From positions 62,001 to 126,000 of the forward strand of contig DRFJ01000051.1 of the NCBI GenBank assembly GCA_011050615.1: a DNA stretch of 64,000 nucleotides, given 5' to 3'. Positions within the stretch are counted from its first letter, which is position 1; every line of letters begins with the position of its first letter. Shown one piece after another: positions 25,659 to 36,515 of this stretch. The position numbers and the translations under genes are program-made. Source of the DNA: Bacteroidota bacterium. Lineage in GTDB: Bacteria; Bacteroidota; Bacteroidia; Bacteroidales; VadinHA17. The notes under the pieces were generated by a model. The model was not told the DNA's origin and did not search any database. It worked only from the letters and a program-made list of their open reading frames with translations.

Positions 25659-26369
25659 ATGAAGACAACATTGTACAAAAATCACTACATCCAGAATTGC
25701 ATAGAGAGTCCAGGCTCTATTTTTAAAAATCTTAAATTACAGGAGAGGGAAGTCCTGGTTAGAAATCATTCCTATGCTCATTACAGAAAAGGGGAAGTCA
25801 TTTTCAAGGAAGGAGAGAAGCCCCCGGGTCTTATAAGCCTGGCTGCGGGGAAGGTTAAGATATTCAAGGAAGGGGTTGGCGGCAGGGAGCAGATCCTCAG
25901 GATGGCAAAGCCGGCAGGGCTGCTTGGTTTCAGGGCGCTTTTTGCCGGGGTAGCCTACTCGGCTTCGGCCATTGCAATTGAAGATTCAACCATATGCATT
26001 ATTGAGAAAGATGCCTTCTTCAAGCTTGTCAAAGACAGTCCCGACCTTTCCATTAAGATTATACAGATGTTATCACGTGAACTGGGATTCTCAAACAATC
26101 GCACGGTATCATTAACACAGAAACATATCAGAGGCAGGCTTGCCGAATCCCTTATAGTATTGAAAGATACCTACGGCTTGGAACCGGACGGAAAAACTAT
26201 CAGGGCCTATCTTTCCCGTGAAGACATTGCCAACCTGTCAAACATGACTACCTCCAATGCGATAAGGACACTTTCAACATTTGCAGCTGAGAAAGTCATT
26301 TCGATTGACGGCAGGAAAATAAAGATTCTTGACCCGCCCAAACTTAACAGGATAAGCACACTGGGTTAG
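25659..26369 (+). CDS. Crp/Fnr-family transcription regulator
   Basis: Cytoplasmic DNA-binding regulator of 236 residues. It has an N-terminal cyclic-nucleotide-binding-like barrel (about 25-140), a long dimer helix and a C-terminal winged helix-turn-helix (about 165-225). The recognition region is LSREDIANLSNMTTSNAIRT, the usual Crp/Fnr position. There is no N-terminal Cys cluster for an Fe-S centre, so it is not a classical oxygen-sensing Fnr; the effector is unknown. Two perfect TATGTT-N4-AACATA palindromes upstream suggest autoregulation. Its stop codon abuts the stop of the convergent murF-alr gene with no spacer. Confidence 0.92.
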   Translation: MKTTLYKNHYIQNCIESPGSIFKNLKLQEREVLVRNHSYAHYRKGEVIFKEGEKPPGLISLAAGKVKIFKEGVGGREQILRMAKPAGLLGFRALFAGVAYSASAIAIEDSTICIIEKDAFFKLVKDSPDLSIKIIQMLSRELGFSNNRTVSLTQKHIRGRLAESLIVLKDTYGLEPDGKTIRAYLSREDIANLSNMTTSNAIRTLSTFAAEKVISIDGRKIKILDPPKLNRISTLG

Positions 26370-28841
26370 TTATTCATACAGGAAGACCCTCTTTACTCTC
26401 ACCGGTATACCGGTCAGTATCTCGTATGGAATGGTTTTACATATTTCTGCCACTTCATTTATCGATATATTATCACCGAATATTTCAACCTCATCCCCTG
26501 CCTGAAGGTCTGTTCCGCTTATATCAATCATACACATATCCATACATACATTACCCATCAAAGGCAGATAGCCACCCCGGGCATAAACTCTTCCTTTACC
26601 CCGGCCCATCATCCTTCTCAGTCCATCTGCATAGCCAAGCGGTAATATTGCAATCTGCCTCTTTTCTTTACTTGCATCTTTCAGGCCATAACCCAGTCCT
26701 TCACCTGCATTAATAATCTTTACCTGTGATATTCTCGTAAAAAATCCTGCTGCAGGTTTAAGTCCATTCATTTTAACCTCGCTAATTCCATACATACCAA
26801 TTCCGAGCCGTACCATATCAAACTGGTATTCAGGGAACCTGGCAATGCCCGCGGAATTGAGCAGGTGCCTGATAAAATCAGCGCCTGTTTTTTCCCTGAT
26901 AAGACTACTCATCTCCATAAACCTGGCTGCCTGGGCATGGCTGTATTTATCCATGTCCTTATCGTAGGCAGCTGCCAGATGTGAAAAGACAGATGCAATT
27001 TTAAGGAATTTGCATCTGGTCAGCTTATCTGCCATTTCCTCAATATCTCCTTCAGTAAAACCAAGCCGGTGCATCCCGGTATCCAGCTTTATATGCACCG
27101 GATAATGTCTGGTCCCGCAGCGTTTTGCTTCATTAATGAAACTGCTCAGGATATCATGGCTGTATAGTTCAGGCTCAAGGTCATATTCCAGTAGTGACCT
27201 GAGTGAAAAAGGATCAGGGTTCATTACCATTATACGGCTTCTTATCCCTTCTTTCCTGAGGCTTATACCTTCATCCGGATAGGCAACCGCCAGGTAGTCA
27301 ATACCATTATATGACAGCCATTCTGATATTTCCCTTGGACCTGTCCCGTAGGCAAAAGCCTTTACCATGGCCATAATCCCTGTGCCCCGGTCCAGGTAAG
27401 ACCTGAAGGTATTGAGATTGGACAGCACTGCATTAAGATTTATTTCTAGTCTTGTCTGGTGTGTTTTCGATTCAAGCAGGCGCCCTATACGTTCAAACTC
27501 AAATTTCCTTGCTCCCTTGAGCAGTATAGCTTCATTTTTAAAGGTACCGGGCAGGAAGGATCTTATGAATTCATCCGTGTCCCTGTAAAAACTCTTGTTG
27601 TCAATATCAAAATACCCACTGTAGGTCTGCAGGTCATCACCTATGGCGACCAGCTTCCTGACACCGCTTTTCTTAATATTTTCAGCCACTTCCCGGTAAA
27701 GCTGATCCCTGTTCATGTTACCCTGCACAAAATCAGACAGCACCAGAGTAATATCCTTATCTGAAATCCCTTTGAGAGCTTCCATCGCTATACGCAGCGA
27801 ACCCGGATCAGAATTATAAAAATCCTCAAGCAATAAACAGTTATTTATTCCTTCTTTCTGCTCCATTCTCATGGCAACCGGGTAAAGATTCCTTACGCCT
27901 TCAGATATCATCTTACCGTCAAATCCCAGGTAAAGAAGGGTGGTTATAACAGTTGATATATTGTCTATTGAGGCCTCATCGGCAAAGGGTATCCTGCAAA
28001 CAAAGTCCTCATTATGACTTATTACCCTCAGTTCCGGCCTTTTCTTATCCTTCAGTTCGGGAATTATGCTTATATCAGCTTTGTTTTTCTTTGCTGACCA
28101 CGTAAAAAGGCTTTTCCCGCTGAGGCGATCGTCATTTATTATTCCTTCGTGAATTTTCTTCTTATCCCCAGGATAGATAATCACTTCAGAATTTACAAAG
28201 AGTCCCAGCTTTTCGTAAATTTTCTCTTCTATGCTTCTGAAATTTTCCTGGTGTGCTTCACCTATATGTGTAAAAATACCTATCTGTGGCCTTATTATTT
28301 TTTCCAGACGTTCTATTTCTCCCGGTTCAGACATTCCTGCCTCTATCACAGCTGTATCATAATCACCACTGAGATACCATAGTGAAAGGGGCACTCCGAC
28401 CTGGGAATTGTAACTTCTGGGGCTGCGTATTACATCCTGGTGTTTCCCCAGGATATCTGAAAGCCATTCCTTTACTATTGTTTTACCGTTACTCCCGGTA
28501 ATGGAAATCAGCCGTCCACTGTAATTTCTCCTTTTCCATGCAGCAATTTCATGCAGGGCCGACAGGCTGTCTTCAGCAATGATAAAGGCCGACCCGGGAT
28601 AATTGTCCTTGGCATCGTAATATTTACCGGTAACCAGGAAGATTCTGACTCCCGCCCTGTACATAGCTGCTATGAACTTATGACCGTCATTTTTTTCTCC
28701 TCTCAGGGCTATAAACATGGTCCCTTCGGATAACTCCGAGACCTTCCTGCTGTCGATCAAAAGGTCACTGACTACAAGACCGGGATCACCTGTAAAGGAA
28801 GATCCTGTGATTTCAGCAATGGACCTGACATCTGTTTTCAA
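26370..28841 (-). CDS. Bifunctional MurF ligase / alanine racemase
   Basis: Fusion of two consecutive peptidoglycan functions in 823 residues. Residues about 1-450 are UDP-MurNAc-tripeptide:D-Ala-D-Ala ligase (MurF), with the ATP loop ITGSNGKT at 114-121 and the Mur-ligase segment [13 protein letters not shown]. Residues about 455-823 are a PLP-dependent alanine racemase, with Lys494 in [10 protein letters not shown] as the PLP lysine and GYADGLRR and [12 protein letters not shown] nearer the C-terminus. The fusion is a known arrangement in Bacteroidota. It makes D-alanine and attaches the D-Ala-D-Ala made by Ddl (gene at 49956). Its start overlaps the tdk stop by 4 bp. Confidence 0.95.
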   Translation of the reverse strand: MKTDVRSIAEITGSSFTGDPGLVVSDLLIDSRKVSELSEGTMFIALRGEKNDGHKFIAAMYRAGVRIFLVTGKYYDAKDNYPGSAFIIAEDSLSALHEIAAWKRRNYSGRLISITGSNGKTIVKEWLSDILGKHQDVIRSPRSYNSQVGVPLSLWYLSGDYDTAVIEAGMSEPGEIERLEKIIRPQIGIFTHIGEAHQENFRSIEEKIYEKLGLFVNSEVIIYPGDKKKIHEGIINDDRLSGKSLFTWSAKKNKADISIIPELKDKKRPELRVISHNEDFVCRIPFADEASIDNISTVITTLLYLGFDGKMISEGVRNLYPVAMRMEQKEGINNCLLLEDFYNSDPGSLRIAMEALKGISDKDITLVLSDFVQGNMNRDQLYREVAENIKKSGVRKLVAIGDDLQTYSGYFDIDNKSFYRDTDEFIRSFLPGTFKNEAILLKGARKFEFERIGRLLESKTHQTRLEINLNAVLSNLNTFRSYLDRGTGIMAMVKAFAYGTGPREISEWLSYNGIDYLAVAYPDEGISLRKEGIRSRIMVMNPDPFSLRSLLEYDLEPELYSHDILSSFINEAKRCGTRHYPVHIKLDTGMHRLGFTEGDIEEMADKLTRCKFLKIASVFSHLAAAYDKDMDKYSHAQAARFMEMSSLIREKTGADFIRHLLNSAGIARFPEYQFDMVRLGIGMYGISEVKMNGLKPAAGFFTRISQVKIINAGEGLGYGLKDASKEKRQIAILPLGYADGLRRMMGRGKGRVYARGGYLPLMGNVCMDMCMIDISGTDLQAGDEVEIFGDNISINEVAEICKTIPYEILTGIPVRVKRVFLYE

Positions 28842-29431
28842 TTTTCCTCCCTTGATTCTGTAAGCTTATTATAACAATTTCTGCAAAGGGGTTTATAAAT
28901 ATCCTGCTCGCCAAGCAATACCACATTTTTATCCCTGGCCTTCCGGTAGGAATAATTAGCAAGGTTACCGCACTCAACACATATTGCATGCACTTTTGTA
29001 ACGTATTCGGCTATGGCAATTATATCAGGCATGGGGCCGAAAGGCTTCCTGCTGTAGTCCATATCGAGCCCTGCGACTATAAGTCTCACTCCCCTGTCGG
29101 CCAGTTCATTACACACAGCTACTATACCATGGTCAAAAAACTGTGCCTCGTCAATACCTACAACCTGAACACCTGCCGACAGCAGGAGTATCATTGAAGC
29201 ATTCTCAACGGGAGTTGAAGTTATTGACCTCTCATCATGCGATACAACAAGAGTATCTGAATATCTTTTATCCAGTGCAGGCTTGTATATCTCAACTTTC
29301 AGTCCTGCTATTCTGGCTCTTTTCAGTCTTCTGATCAATTCCTCGGTCTTGCCCGAAAACATTGATCCCGCAATAACCTCTATTGATCCCCGTTTATTAA
29401 CATGGTCAACAGAATTTTCAAGAAAATACAT
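28838..29431 (-). CDS. tdk: Thymidine kinase
   Basis: Type II (tetrameric, zinc-containing) thymidine kinase for dTMP salvage. Of the 197 residues, GSMFSGKT at about 22-29 is the P-loop and [11 protein letters not shown] is Walker B with the catalytic Glu. Two Cys pairs, CVEC and CRNC, form the zinc lasso. It is the first gene of a two-gene transcript with murF-alr, with which it shares 4 bp, so the two are translationally coupled. Confidence 0.95.
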   Translation of the reverse strand: MYFLENSVDHVNKRGSIEVIAGSMFSGKTEELIRRLKRARIAGLKVEIYKPALDKRYSDTLVVSHDERSITSTPVENASMILLLSAGVQVVGIDEAQFFDHGIVAVCNELADRGVRLIVAGLDMDYSRKPFGPMPDIIAIAEYVTKVHAICVECGNLANYSYRKARDKNVVLLGEQDIYKPLCRNCYNKLTESREEN

Positions 29432-29483
29432 TTATCAAATTGTTTATGAAGCCAGGATAATTTCTGTCACAATAAATATTAAT

Positions 29484-29491
29484 TACCTTTG
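29484..29491 (+). promoter_or_regulatory. Predicted -7 box upstream of the 29530 gene
   Basis: TACCTTTG matches TAnnTTTG exactly, 39-46 nt before the ATG at 29530. TTTC at 29461-29464, 19 nt upstream, is a possible -33 element. Confidence 0.5.
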
Positions 29492-29529
29492 CAAGGTAAA
29501 GAAAATTGACTTTAAATAAAACCAATTTC

Positions 29530-30267
29530 ATGGATCTGAAATCAGCTATAAATATTATTCTGAGGGATCTTAAGGAAGCCGGTGATTTGATAGACGACCT
29601 CCGGAACAGGCCTGAATTTCCGGAGCTCCAGATTGAGCTTGCCAGGTCAAAATGCAGGAGCGCTGAAGAATTATTAAAGATTATTGGTGAAATAGTTACC
29701 GGGGCCGCGCATGAGGAAAATATTGCTGCTGACAAAGAATTGTTTACCGAGAGCCCCGAAACTGATGTCCGGACGAAGCTAGTTGATAATGATATTCTGG
29801 ATCTGGAAGAGGACCCGGGGGAAATAAAAATAAATAAGGTTGGCAATACGGAGCCCTCATCAGTGGAGACCCCGCAGGAAGGTATAGATCTGAGAGACGG
29901 ACAAGAAGAAAAAGTTACACATGCTGATGCAAAGAAAGGTAATAAGATAGTTGCAGATAAATTTGCTCACCTTGCCAGCCGGATAAATGAAAAGGTGGGC
30001 GACAGTAAAAAAACCGCGGGAATGGCACGCAGCCTGCCGGTAACTGATCTTAACAGGGCAATAGGAATTAATGACAGGTTCTATTATATAAGGGAGCTTT
30101 TTAACGGACGCGAAGACTCGTTCAGGGAAACAATCAATAAGCTTAACAATGCTGCAACAAAGGAAGAGGCTACAGCCATCCTCGGTGAAACAGTAAAAGG
30201 CATGGCAGATTCGGAACCGGCGCATCAGTTGCTTGAACTGGTTGAAAGAAAACTATCAGTTAAATAA
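29530..30267 (+). CDS. Conserved hypothetical protein, function unknown
   Basis: I do not recognise a named domain. From the ATG at 29530 (the frame opens with TTG at 29506, which is less likely) the product is 245 acidic, soluble residues with no signal peptide or membrane segment. The first ~65 residues are predicted helical. A long, polar, probably disordered middle (about 70-165) follows. A compact C-terminal part contains LPVTDLNRAIGINDRFYYIR and ELFNGREDSFRETINKLNNA, which look conserved. The position immediately before rsmI (1-nt gap after its stop) implies co-transcription. I recall similar ORFs in other Bacteroidales but cannot name a function. Confidence 0.8.
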   Translation: MDLKSAINIILRDLKEAGDLIDDLRNRPEFPELQIELARSKCRSAEELLKIIGEIVTGAAHEENIAADKELFTESPETDVRTKLVDNDILDLEEDPGEIKINKVGNTEPSSVETPQEGIDLRDGQEEKVTHADAKKGNKIVADKFAHLASRINEKVGDSKKTAGMARSLPVTDLNRAIGINDRFYYIRELFNGREDSFRETINKLNNAATKEEATAILGETVKGMADSEPAHQLLELVERKLSVK

Positions 30268-30268
30268 A

Positions 30269-30937
30269 ATGAGCCGCCTGTATATTATCCCCACTCCCAT
30301 AGGAAACCTGAAGGATATTACTCTCCGGGCGCTTGAAATACTTAAAGATGCTGATCTTGTCCTGGCTGAAGATACCCGCAAATCAGGTATACTGATGAAG
30401 CATTTTAATATAGACACTCCCCTTGTCTCACACCACAAATTCAATGAGCACAGGGAAGCGGAGAAGATATGCAGGCAGATAACATCCGGAAAAAACATAG
30501 CCCTTGTTACCGATGCGGGAACCCCGGGCATATCTGACCCGGGCTTTTTACTGGTAAGGACATGCATTGAAAATAATATTGATGTGGAGACCCTTCCCGG
30601 GGCCACAGCTTTTATTCCTGCTCTTGTAAATTCGGGCCTCCCCTGCGACAGGTTCTGTTTCGAAGGCTTCCTGCCCCAGAAAAAAGGCAGGCTTAAAAGG
30701 ATAAAAAGCCTGGAGAACGAAGAGAGGACAATGGTCTTCTACGAATCGCCCTACAGGATAGCCAAACTTATTGAACAGCTTATTGTTGCTTTCGGTGGTG
30801 AAAGAAAGGCCTCCCTGTCAAGGGAACTGACAAAAATACACGAGGAGAATCTCAGGGGAAGCCTGGAGGAAATTGCAGGAAGGTTAAAAGAGACACAGAC
30901 CAGGGGGGAATATGTGCTGGTTGTAGCGGGTGTTTGA
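30269..30937 (+). CDS. rsmI: 16S rRNA (cytidine-1402-2'-O)-methyltransferase
   Basis: SAM-dependent methyltransferase of the tetrapyrrole-methylase fold that 2'-O-methylates C1402 in the ribosomal decoding centre. The ATG at 30269 (MSRLYIIPTPIGNLKD) gives the family's usual N-terminus and 222 residues; the frame is open back to 30233. Motifs include AEDTRKSGILMKHF, VTDAGTPGISDPG (SAM site), LPGATAFIPALVNSGLP and FYESPYRI. It starts 1 nt after the preceding stop codon. Confidence 0.95.
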   Translation: MSRLYIIPTPIGNLKDITLRALEILKDADLVLAEDTRKSGILMKHFNIDTPLVSHHKFNEHREAEKICRQITSGKNIALVTDAGTPGISDPGFLLVRTCIENNIDVETLPGATAFIPALVNSGLPCDRFCFEGFLPQKKGRLKRIKSLENEERTMVFYESPYRIAKLIEQLIVAFGGERKASLSRELTKIHEENLRGSLEEIAGRLKETQTRGEYVLVVAGV

Positions 30938-30977
30938 AAACTTTTGGCAGGATAATCGTTATTATATAAAAAGCTAT

Positions 30978-33647
30978 ATGAAAAAATTCCTGATTACATT
31001 ATATATTTTATCACTTACCGTTCTATGTTCCGAAGCCCAGAGTCTGAAAGGCATCATCAGTGATACCGGTGGAGATCCGGTAAGGTATGCCACGGTATAT
31101 GTGAATGAACTGAAGCATGGTACCACTTCAAATGCAAGGGGAGAATATGAAATAAAACTTAAGCCGGGAGAATATACAATATTTTATCAGAGCCTGGGTT
31201 TCTCGCCTGAGGTCAGGAATATAAGCGTGGGAGAGTCAGATAAAAATCTTGACATCACCCTTAGCATACAATATTACCAGATACCAGAGGTCAGGGTCAC
31301 TGCCACAGGTGAAGACCCTGCCTACGGGATAATGAGGAAGGCCATAGGTATGGCCCCCTACCACCTTAACAGGGTAAAACATTACGAGGCCGAAGTGTAC
31401 ATCAAAGGTGGCGTTGTGGTTAATAAGATCCCGAGGATAGTTACCAGGAATATAAATATAGATGACCTGGATATTAAAGAAGGCGACAGTTATCTAATTG
31501 AATCGATAAACAGGATAGAATATGATGCCCCTGATATATACAGGCAGACTGTCATTGCCCAGCACAGCACCTTCCCCGACTCAAGGGAAACTGATATTTC
31601 TCCCCTTGACGTGGTTAAGGCAAGTTTTTACCAGCCCGTACTGGCCGATATAGCTGTCAGCCCGCTATCTCCAAACGCCATGTCGCACTACAGGTTCAGT
31701 TATGAAGGGTCAACACCCCAGGGCAAGTATATTGTAAATAAAATAAAGGTAACACCAAAAAGAAAAAGCCAGCAGGTATTTGAGGGAACTATTTATATTA
31801 TTGAAGACCTCTGGTGTATTCACAGCCTTGACCTGACAAATGAAAACCTGGCAGGTTCAATTGAAATAAAACAGGTATATACCCCGGTGCAGGATGATAT
31901 CTGGATGCCTGTAAGCCACAGTTTTGATGTCAAAGTATCCATTGTGGGTGTTGATGCTGACGGTACCTACGGTTCCTCTGTTACCTATAACAGAGTGGAG
32001 CCAAACAATGATCTTCCAAGACCTGCCGAGCTGGCACTCAATCCCACAGCCGAACAGGTACTTCTTGAAGAGCAACGCGAGGCATCAAAAACACAGCAGA
32101 AAATTGAGGAGATACTTCAGAAGGATGAGCTCAGCAACAGGGACATGTCAAGACTCTCAAGGCTTATGGAAAAGGAAGCTGAAAAATCGGACCCCGGGAA
32201 AGAAGATCTGGAGATAAAAAAAACAACAAGCTATACAATAGAAGAAGATGCGGTTAAAAAAAGCCGTGAATACTGGGCAGAAGTTCGTCCCATACCCCTC
32301 TCTGAAGAAGAGCGTAGAAGCATCAGGCTTAATGACAGCCTCAACATGAAAGAGGGTCTTCGGGAAGGTGGAAGCAGTCAGGACAGCACCGGTAATGAAG
32401 AAGACGTGAAAAGTAAAAGCAGGTTCGCCACGGCCATGAAAAACATCTTTCTTGGTGAAACATGGTACAGTGAAAACAGAAACAACCGCTACACTTTAGG
32501 AGGCCTGGTTGATCCGGGTAACTTTGGTTTCAACAGCGTTGACGGATTTAAGTACGGAATAGATTTCGATTATTATCATTCATCTGATTCGGGTATTACC
32601 GTTTCCCTGAGTCCTGAACTTGGATGGGATTTTGCGAAGGAAAGCATTAACTGGAGCCTCAGCGGTATGATAACTTACGATCACATGCACCTGTCGCGTT
32701 TAATTTTCTGGATGGGTATGGGCAGCAGGGATTTTACGAACTCAGCAGGGATAAGCCCCTTTGTAAACATGGTGTCATCGCTGTTTTACAAGGATAATCA
32801 TATGAGGTTGTATGACAGCAGGTACCTGACGGTTAGCCAGCGCAGCGAATATTTTAACGGCTTTTACATTGAATTCAGGTATGCCTATGATGACCGCCGC
32901 CTGCTGGATAATAATTCCAACTTTTCACTTTTCAGGAAGGAGGAAGATTACACTGAAAACATACCTCTTAACGATTATACCGGTGCACCGGGGGATATGG
33001 AAGCAAATTATCTGCTTGCCAACCATGTGCATCACCAGTTCAGAACTGTGGTGTCTTATATACCAAGGCAGCGCTACCGGATTAACAACGGGAAAAAATC
33101 TTCAGCCGGCTCTGATTATCCCACTTTTAAGATATATTATGATCACGGCATAAACATTACGAATGGCAATGAATATAATCATTTTGACCATATACAGTTT
33201 GAAGCAAACCAGAGCAATTCAACCGGCGCTTTCAGTGAATACTCATGGCGGTTCAGGGCAGGCTGGTACCTGAAGAATGATAAGCTGCCCTTCCAGGATT
33301 TCAAGCATTTTAATATACAATCGCTGCCCCTCCTCATCCGCAATCACCAGGATGTATTTATGCTTCCCCGTTATTACAGCCTGGCTACCCCGGAATACTA
33401 TGTTGAAGCTCACTTCAGATATACCACACCCTACCTGCTTGTCAAACTCCTCCCCTTTCTCAGTAACAGTCTTATGAGGGAAAATTTAAGCCTTGCTTAC
33501 ATGTACAGTCCTCATACGGGAAATTATTACGAACTCGGTTATGGATTGAGTGAAGTATTCCTCCTGGGTAAAATAGGTGTTTTCGTTGGTTTCGAGGACC
33601 TGAATTACAGGTCAGCAAGTCTGAGGTTTACCATTATTTTGCAATAG
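30978..33647 (+). CDS. DUF5686 outer-membrane protein with carboxypeptidase-regulatory-like domain
   Basis: Exported protein of 889 residues. The ATG at 30978 opens the signal peptide MKKFLITLYILSLTVLCSEAQ. Residues about 22-105 form a CarboxypepD_reg/CarbopepD-like beta-sandwich (LKGIISDTGGDPVRYATVYV ending in QIPEVRVTA) as at the N-terminus of TonB-dependent transporters. The rest matches the DUF5686 type: a long beta-rich region with many aromatic strands and an extreme C-terminal SLRFTIILQ. It is probably an outer-membrane barrel; no plug domain is seen, so it is not a TonB receptor. Its last 14 bp overlap the convergent rmuC gene. Confidence 0.83.
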   Translation: MKKFLITLYILSLTVLCSEAQSLKGIISDTGGDPVRYATVYVNELKHGTTSNARGEYEIKLKPGEYTIFYQSLGFSPEVRNISVGESDKNLDITLSIQYYQIPEVRVTATGEDPAYGIMRKAIGMAPYHLNRVKHYEAEVYIKGGVVVNKIPRIVTRNINIDDLDIKEGDSYLIESINRIEYDAPDIYRQTVIAQHSTFPDSRETDISPLDVVKASFYQPVLADIAVSPLSPNAMSHYRFSYEGSTPQGKYIVNKIKVTPKRKSQQVFEGTIYIIEDLWCIHSLDLTNENLAGSIEIKQVYTPVQDDIWMPVSHSFDVKVSIVGVDADGTYGSSVTYNRVEPNNDLPRPAELALNPTAEQVLLEEQREASKTQQKIEEILQKDELSNRDMSRLSRLMEKEAEKSDPGKEDLEIKKTTSYTIEEDAVKKSREYWAEVRPIPLSEEERRSIRLNDSLNMKEGLREGGSSQDSTGNEEDVKSKSRFATAMKNIFLGETWYSENRNNRYTLGGLVDPGNFGFNSVDGFKYGIDFDYYHSSDSGITVSLSPELGWDFAKESINWSLSGMITYDHMHLSRLIFWMGMGSRDFTNSAGISPFVNMVSSLFYKDNHMRLYDSRYLTVSQRSEYFNGFYIEFRYAYDDRRLLDNNSNFSLFRKEEDYTENIPLNDYTGAPGDMEANYLLANHVHHQFRTVVSYIPRQRYRINNGKKSSAGSDYPTFKIYYDHGINITNGNEYNHFDHIQFEANQSNSTGAFSEYSWRFRAGWYLKNDKLPFQDFKHFNIQSLPLLIRNHQDVFMLPRYYSLATPEYYVEAHFRYTTPYLLVKLLPFLSNSLMRENLSLAYMYSPHTGNYYELGYGLSEVFLLGKIGVFVGFEDLNYRSASLRFTIILQ

Positions 33648-34935
33648 GCCCTTCACCGATCTCGTCATCCCTGAATGAATCGGGCATCTCTTTCCTGGCT
33701 TTAATCCCAAGCTCTTTCAGATTACCTACCCTGTTAATAAGGTTACCCCTGCCTGTTAGCTTAATTACGGTCTCGTCATATTGCTTTTGTGTTTCATTCA
33801 GCTTTCTGCCCAGTTTCTCCAGTCTTTCAAGAAGAAGAACAAAATCATCATAAAGTGCTCCCCCCTGTCTTGCAATTTCAATGACATTTCTGCTCTGGTA
33901 TTCCTGTTTCCATATGCTTTCCACCATTTTAAGTGCTGCAATAAGGTTTGTCGGGCTCATCAGGAGGACCCTTTTTTCATATGAGTCGGACCATAGTCTG
34001 TTATCAGCCTGCAGTGCAAGGAAATATGCAGGCTCCACCGGCATAAACATCATTACGAAGTCAACCGTATCAAGTTTATATTCATCCTGGTAATCCTTTG
34101 CTGCCAGCTTATTCAGATGTGTCCTTACTGATTGCAGGTGAGCTTTTATACCCTGATCCTTTTCTGCATCCGTTTCAGCATTTACATATTGCTCATATCC
34201 AATCAGGGATACCTTCGAATCAATAATGATACTGCGGTTACCCGGATATTTTACAATTATGTCAGGCTGTAACCTTCCTCCTCCACCGGAGGTATATGAT
34301 TCCTGCACGAAAAATTCCCTGTCTTTCACAAGACCCGATTTCTCAAGAATGCTTTCCAGTATCATCTCTCCCCAGTTACCCCTTGCCTTTGAATCTCCCT
34401 TCAGGGCCCTGGTAAGTGCGTTAGCCTCATCACTGATGCGGGTATTTAGTTTTTCCAGCTCTGCAATTTTTGTCATCAGGGAAGCACGGTCTTTGCTGCT
34501 TTCGAGCCTGGTCCTTTCAACTTTCTCCCTGAAATCTTTCAGATTTTCATTGAAGGGTTTCAGTATAGTATCAAGTCTTTCAGCATTCTCCCTGGTAAAT
34601 CTCCTGCTTTTCTCCTCCATTATCTCATCAGCCAGCAGCCTGAATTCCTTTTTCATTCTTTCCTGAATCTCCTCAAGCTCCCTTTTCTGGCCTTCCAGCC
34701 TCTCCCCCAGGGCTTGAATATTGGCATCCCTGGATGCAACCATGGCGGTCAGCTTTCGTATCTCACCCTCTTTTTCCCCTACTTCGGCCCTGTACTCAGC
34801 TATTGTATTCCTGAGGTCGCTTATATGGACCTCGCCGGCAGAACGTACAGCTTTTCTCCGGAGCAGCTGTATAATGATCACCAGTAATATTCCTGCCGCC
34901 AGTCCTGTCAGAAAAAAGGTACCAGTCTCAAGCAT
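33634..34935 (-). CDS. rmuC: DNA recombination protein RmuC
   Basis: RmuC family, 433 residues, implicated in limiting recombination at inverted repeats. It has an N-terminal membrane anchor (about 5-25), a long coiled coil (about 35-175) and a nuclease-fold RmuC domain (about 185-390) with the characteristic GDSKARGNWGEMILESILEK and IIIDSKVSLIGYEQY. The biochemical activity is not firmly known to me. It converges on the DUF5686 gene with a 14-bp 3' overlap. Confidence 0.93.
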   Translation of the reverse strand: MLETGTFFLTGLAAGILLVIIIQLLRRKAVRSAGEVHISDLRNTIAEYRAEVGEKEGEIRKLTAMVASRDANIQALGERLEGQKRELEEIQERMKKEFRLLADEIMEEKSRRFTRENAERLDTILKPFNENLKDFREKVERTRLESSKDRASLMTKIAELEKLNTRISDEANALTRALKGDSKARGNWGEMILESILEKSGLVKDREFFVQESYTSGGGGRLQPDIIVKYPGNRSIIIDSKVSLIGYEQYVNAETDAEKDQGIKAHLQSVRTHLNKLAAKDYQDEYKLDTVDFVMMFMPVEPAYFLALQADNRLWSDSYEKRVLLMSPTNLIAALKMVESIWKQEYQSRNVIEIARQGGALYDDFVLLLERLEKLGRKLNETQKQYDETVIKLTGRGNLINRVGNLKELGIKARKEMPDSFRDDEIGEGPIAK

Positions 34936-34962
34936 ATTGTAAATATTTTAGATTCATAGTGC

Positions 34963-36474
34963 TTATATCCGTTCATCGTCAGATCCATTTTCAGTACTCA
35001 GCGAGTTACCGTCATAGGGTAGGTCATTATTCATTTTTGAGCTCACGGTGAATGACTCCGAGATGTTCTGTGATGCTATTGCGCCATAATCGAGATCCTC
35101 AACATCAATAAACTGAGCTCTTTCCTCCCTGAATCTGAGCAGCACATCGTCAACAGGTCCGTTTCTGTTTTTAGCCAGGATTATTTCAGCTATACCTTTT
35201 GAGGACATTTCATTATCCAGTGTTGTGAATCCGTATTTTTCGGGTCTGTGTATGAAGAGTACCATATCAGCATCCTGTTCAATTGCTCCTGATTCCCTCA
35301 GGTCAGACAACTGCGGCCTCTTGTTTCCGCCTCTGACTTCCACTGACCGGTTAAGCTGGCTGAGTGCCACAATGGGTACATTCAGTTCCTTTGAAATACT
35401 TTTAAGTGCCCTGGAGATGCTTGACACCTCCTGTTCACGGCTGCCGGCATCCCTGGGACCGGACATCAGCTGGAGGTAATCCACTATAGCTATATCAAGC
35501 TTATGCTGGGCCGACAGGCGTCTGCATTTTGCCCTCAGTTCAAAAACCGATATGGCAGGTGTATCATCGATATAGATACTTGCATCTTCAAGAGTTTTTA
35601 TTTTGGTCTCGAGTTGTTTCCATTCATCTTCCTTCAGCCGTCCGTTTTTAATCCTGTTTGACGGCAGTTCTGTCTCAGCCACTATGAGACGGTTAACCAG
35701 CTGCACGGCCGACATCTCAAGAGAAAAGATTGCAACTGATTTCTTATGGTCAACTGCCATATTCCTGGCCATAGACAGGGCAAAAGCTGTTTTACCCATT
35801 GATGGTCTGGCAGCCACTATAATAAGGTCTGATTTCTGCCATCCTGATGTAAGCCTGTCAAGCTTTGTGAAGCCTGAGGGCACACCAATAAGGGCATCCT
35901 CCCTTTTACTTGCCTCTTCTATTTCATGGATGGCCTCCTTAAGCACCACGTTCAGCGGTGAAACCTCTCTCTTTATATTTCCTTCAGCAATCTGGAAAAG
36001 CTCATTCTCTGAATAATCAAGGAGTTCATTTATATCGTTTGAGTCATCAAAAGCGCGTCCCTGTATCTCTGAGGTAACTCTTATCAGTTCCCTCTGAATG
36101 AATTTCTGTGCCACAATCTTAGCATGAAACTCTACATGAGCCGCTGACACTACCTTCGATGTAAGCTGTGTAAGATAAACAGGGCCGCCTATATTGTCAA
36201 GTTCATCCTCCGACCTCAATTCTTCCGTAACTGTGTAAAGATCGACAGGTAATTCCCTCTGGTTAAGTGACAGTATGGCTTCATAGATTTTCTGGTGAAC
36301 ATCTTTGTAAAAGCTCTCAGGTTTCAAAATGTCAAGCACCGTTATTATTGCTTCCTTTTCAAGCATTATCGCTCCCAGAACAGCTTCCTCCATATCTATA
36401 GCCTGGGGAGGTACCCTGCCCATATCAGGGAAAGAGTCAGACACAGGTCTTGTCTTGGTTTTTTTGTCAGCCAT
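34963..36474 (-). CDS. dnaB: Replicative DNA helicase DnaB
   Basis: Hexameric 5'-3' helicase of the replication fork, 503 residues. The N-terminal helical collar lies at about 15-130 (VPPQAIDMEEAVLGAIML), a linker follows, then the RecA-like motor. The motor has Walker A ARPSMGKTAF, Walker B-type IAIVDYLQLMSG and the DnaB motif DLRESGAIEQDADMVLFI. No intein is present. It is divergent from ispE, and a symmetric dyad lies 42-61 nt upstream of its start. Confidence 0.96.
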   Translation of the reverse strand: MADKKTKTRPVSDSFPDMGRVPPQAIDMEEAVLGAIMLEKEAIITVLDILKPESFYKDVHQKIYEAILSLNQRELPVDLYTVTEELRSEDELDNIGGPVYLTQLTSKVVSAAHVEFHAKIVAQKFIQRELIRVTSEIQGRAFDDSNDINELLDYSENELFQIAEGNIKREVSPLNVVLKEAIHEIEEASKREDALIGVPSGFTKLDRLTSGWQKSDLIIVAARPSMGKTAFALSMARNMAVDHKKSVAIFSLEMSAVQLVNRLIVAETELPSNRIKNGRLKEDEWKQLETKIKTLEDASIYIDDTPAISVFELRAKCRRLSAQHKLDIAIVDYLQLMSGPRDAGSREQEVSSISRALKSISKELNVPIVALSQLNRSVEVRGGNKRPQLSDLRESGAIEQDADMVLFIHRPEKYGFTTLDNEMSSKGIAEIILAKNRNGPVDDVLLRFREERAQFIDVEDLDYGAIASQNISESFTVSSKMNNDLPYDGNSLSTENGSDDERI

Positions 36475-36515
36475 AAATCGCTGTTTAGCTATTAGTTATA
36501 ACTTATTCATAAATG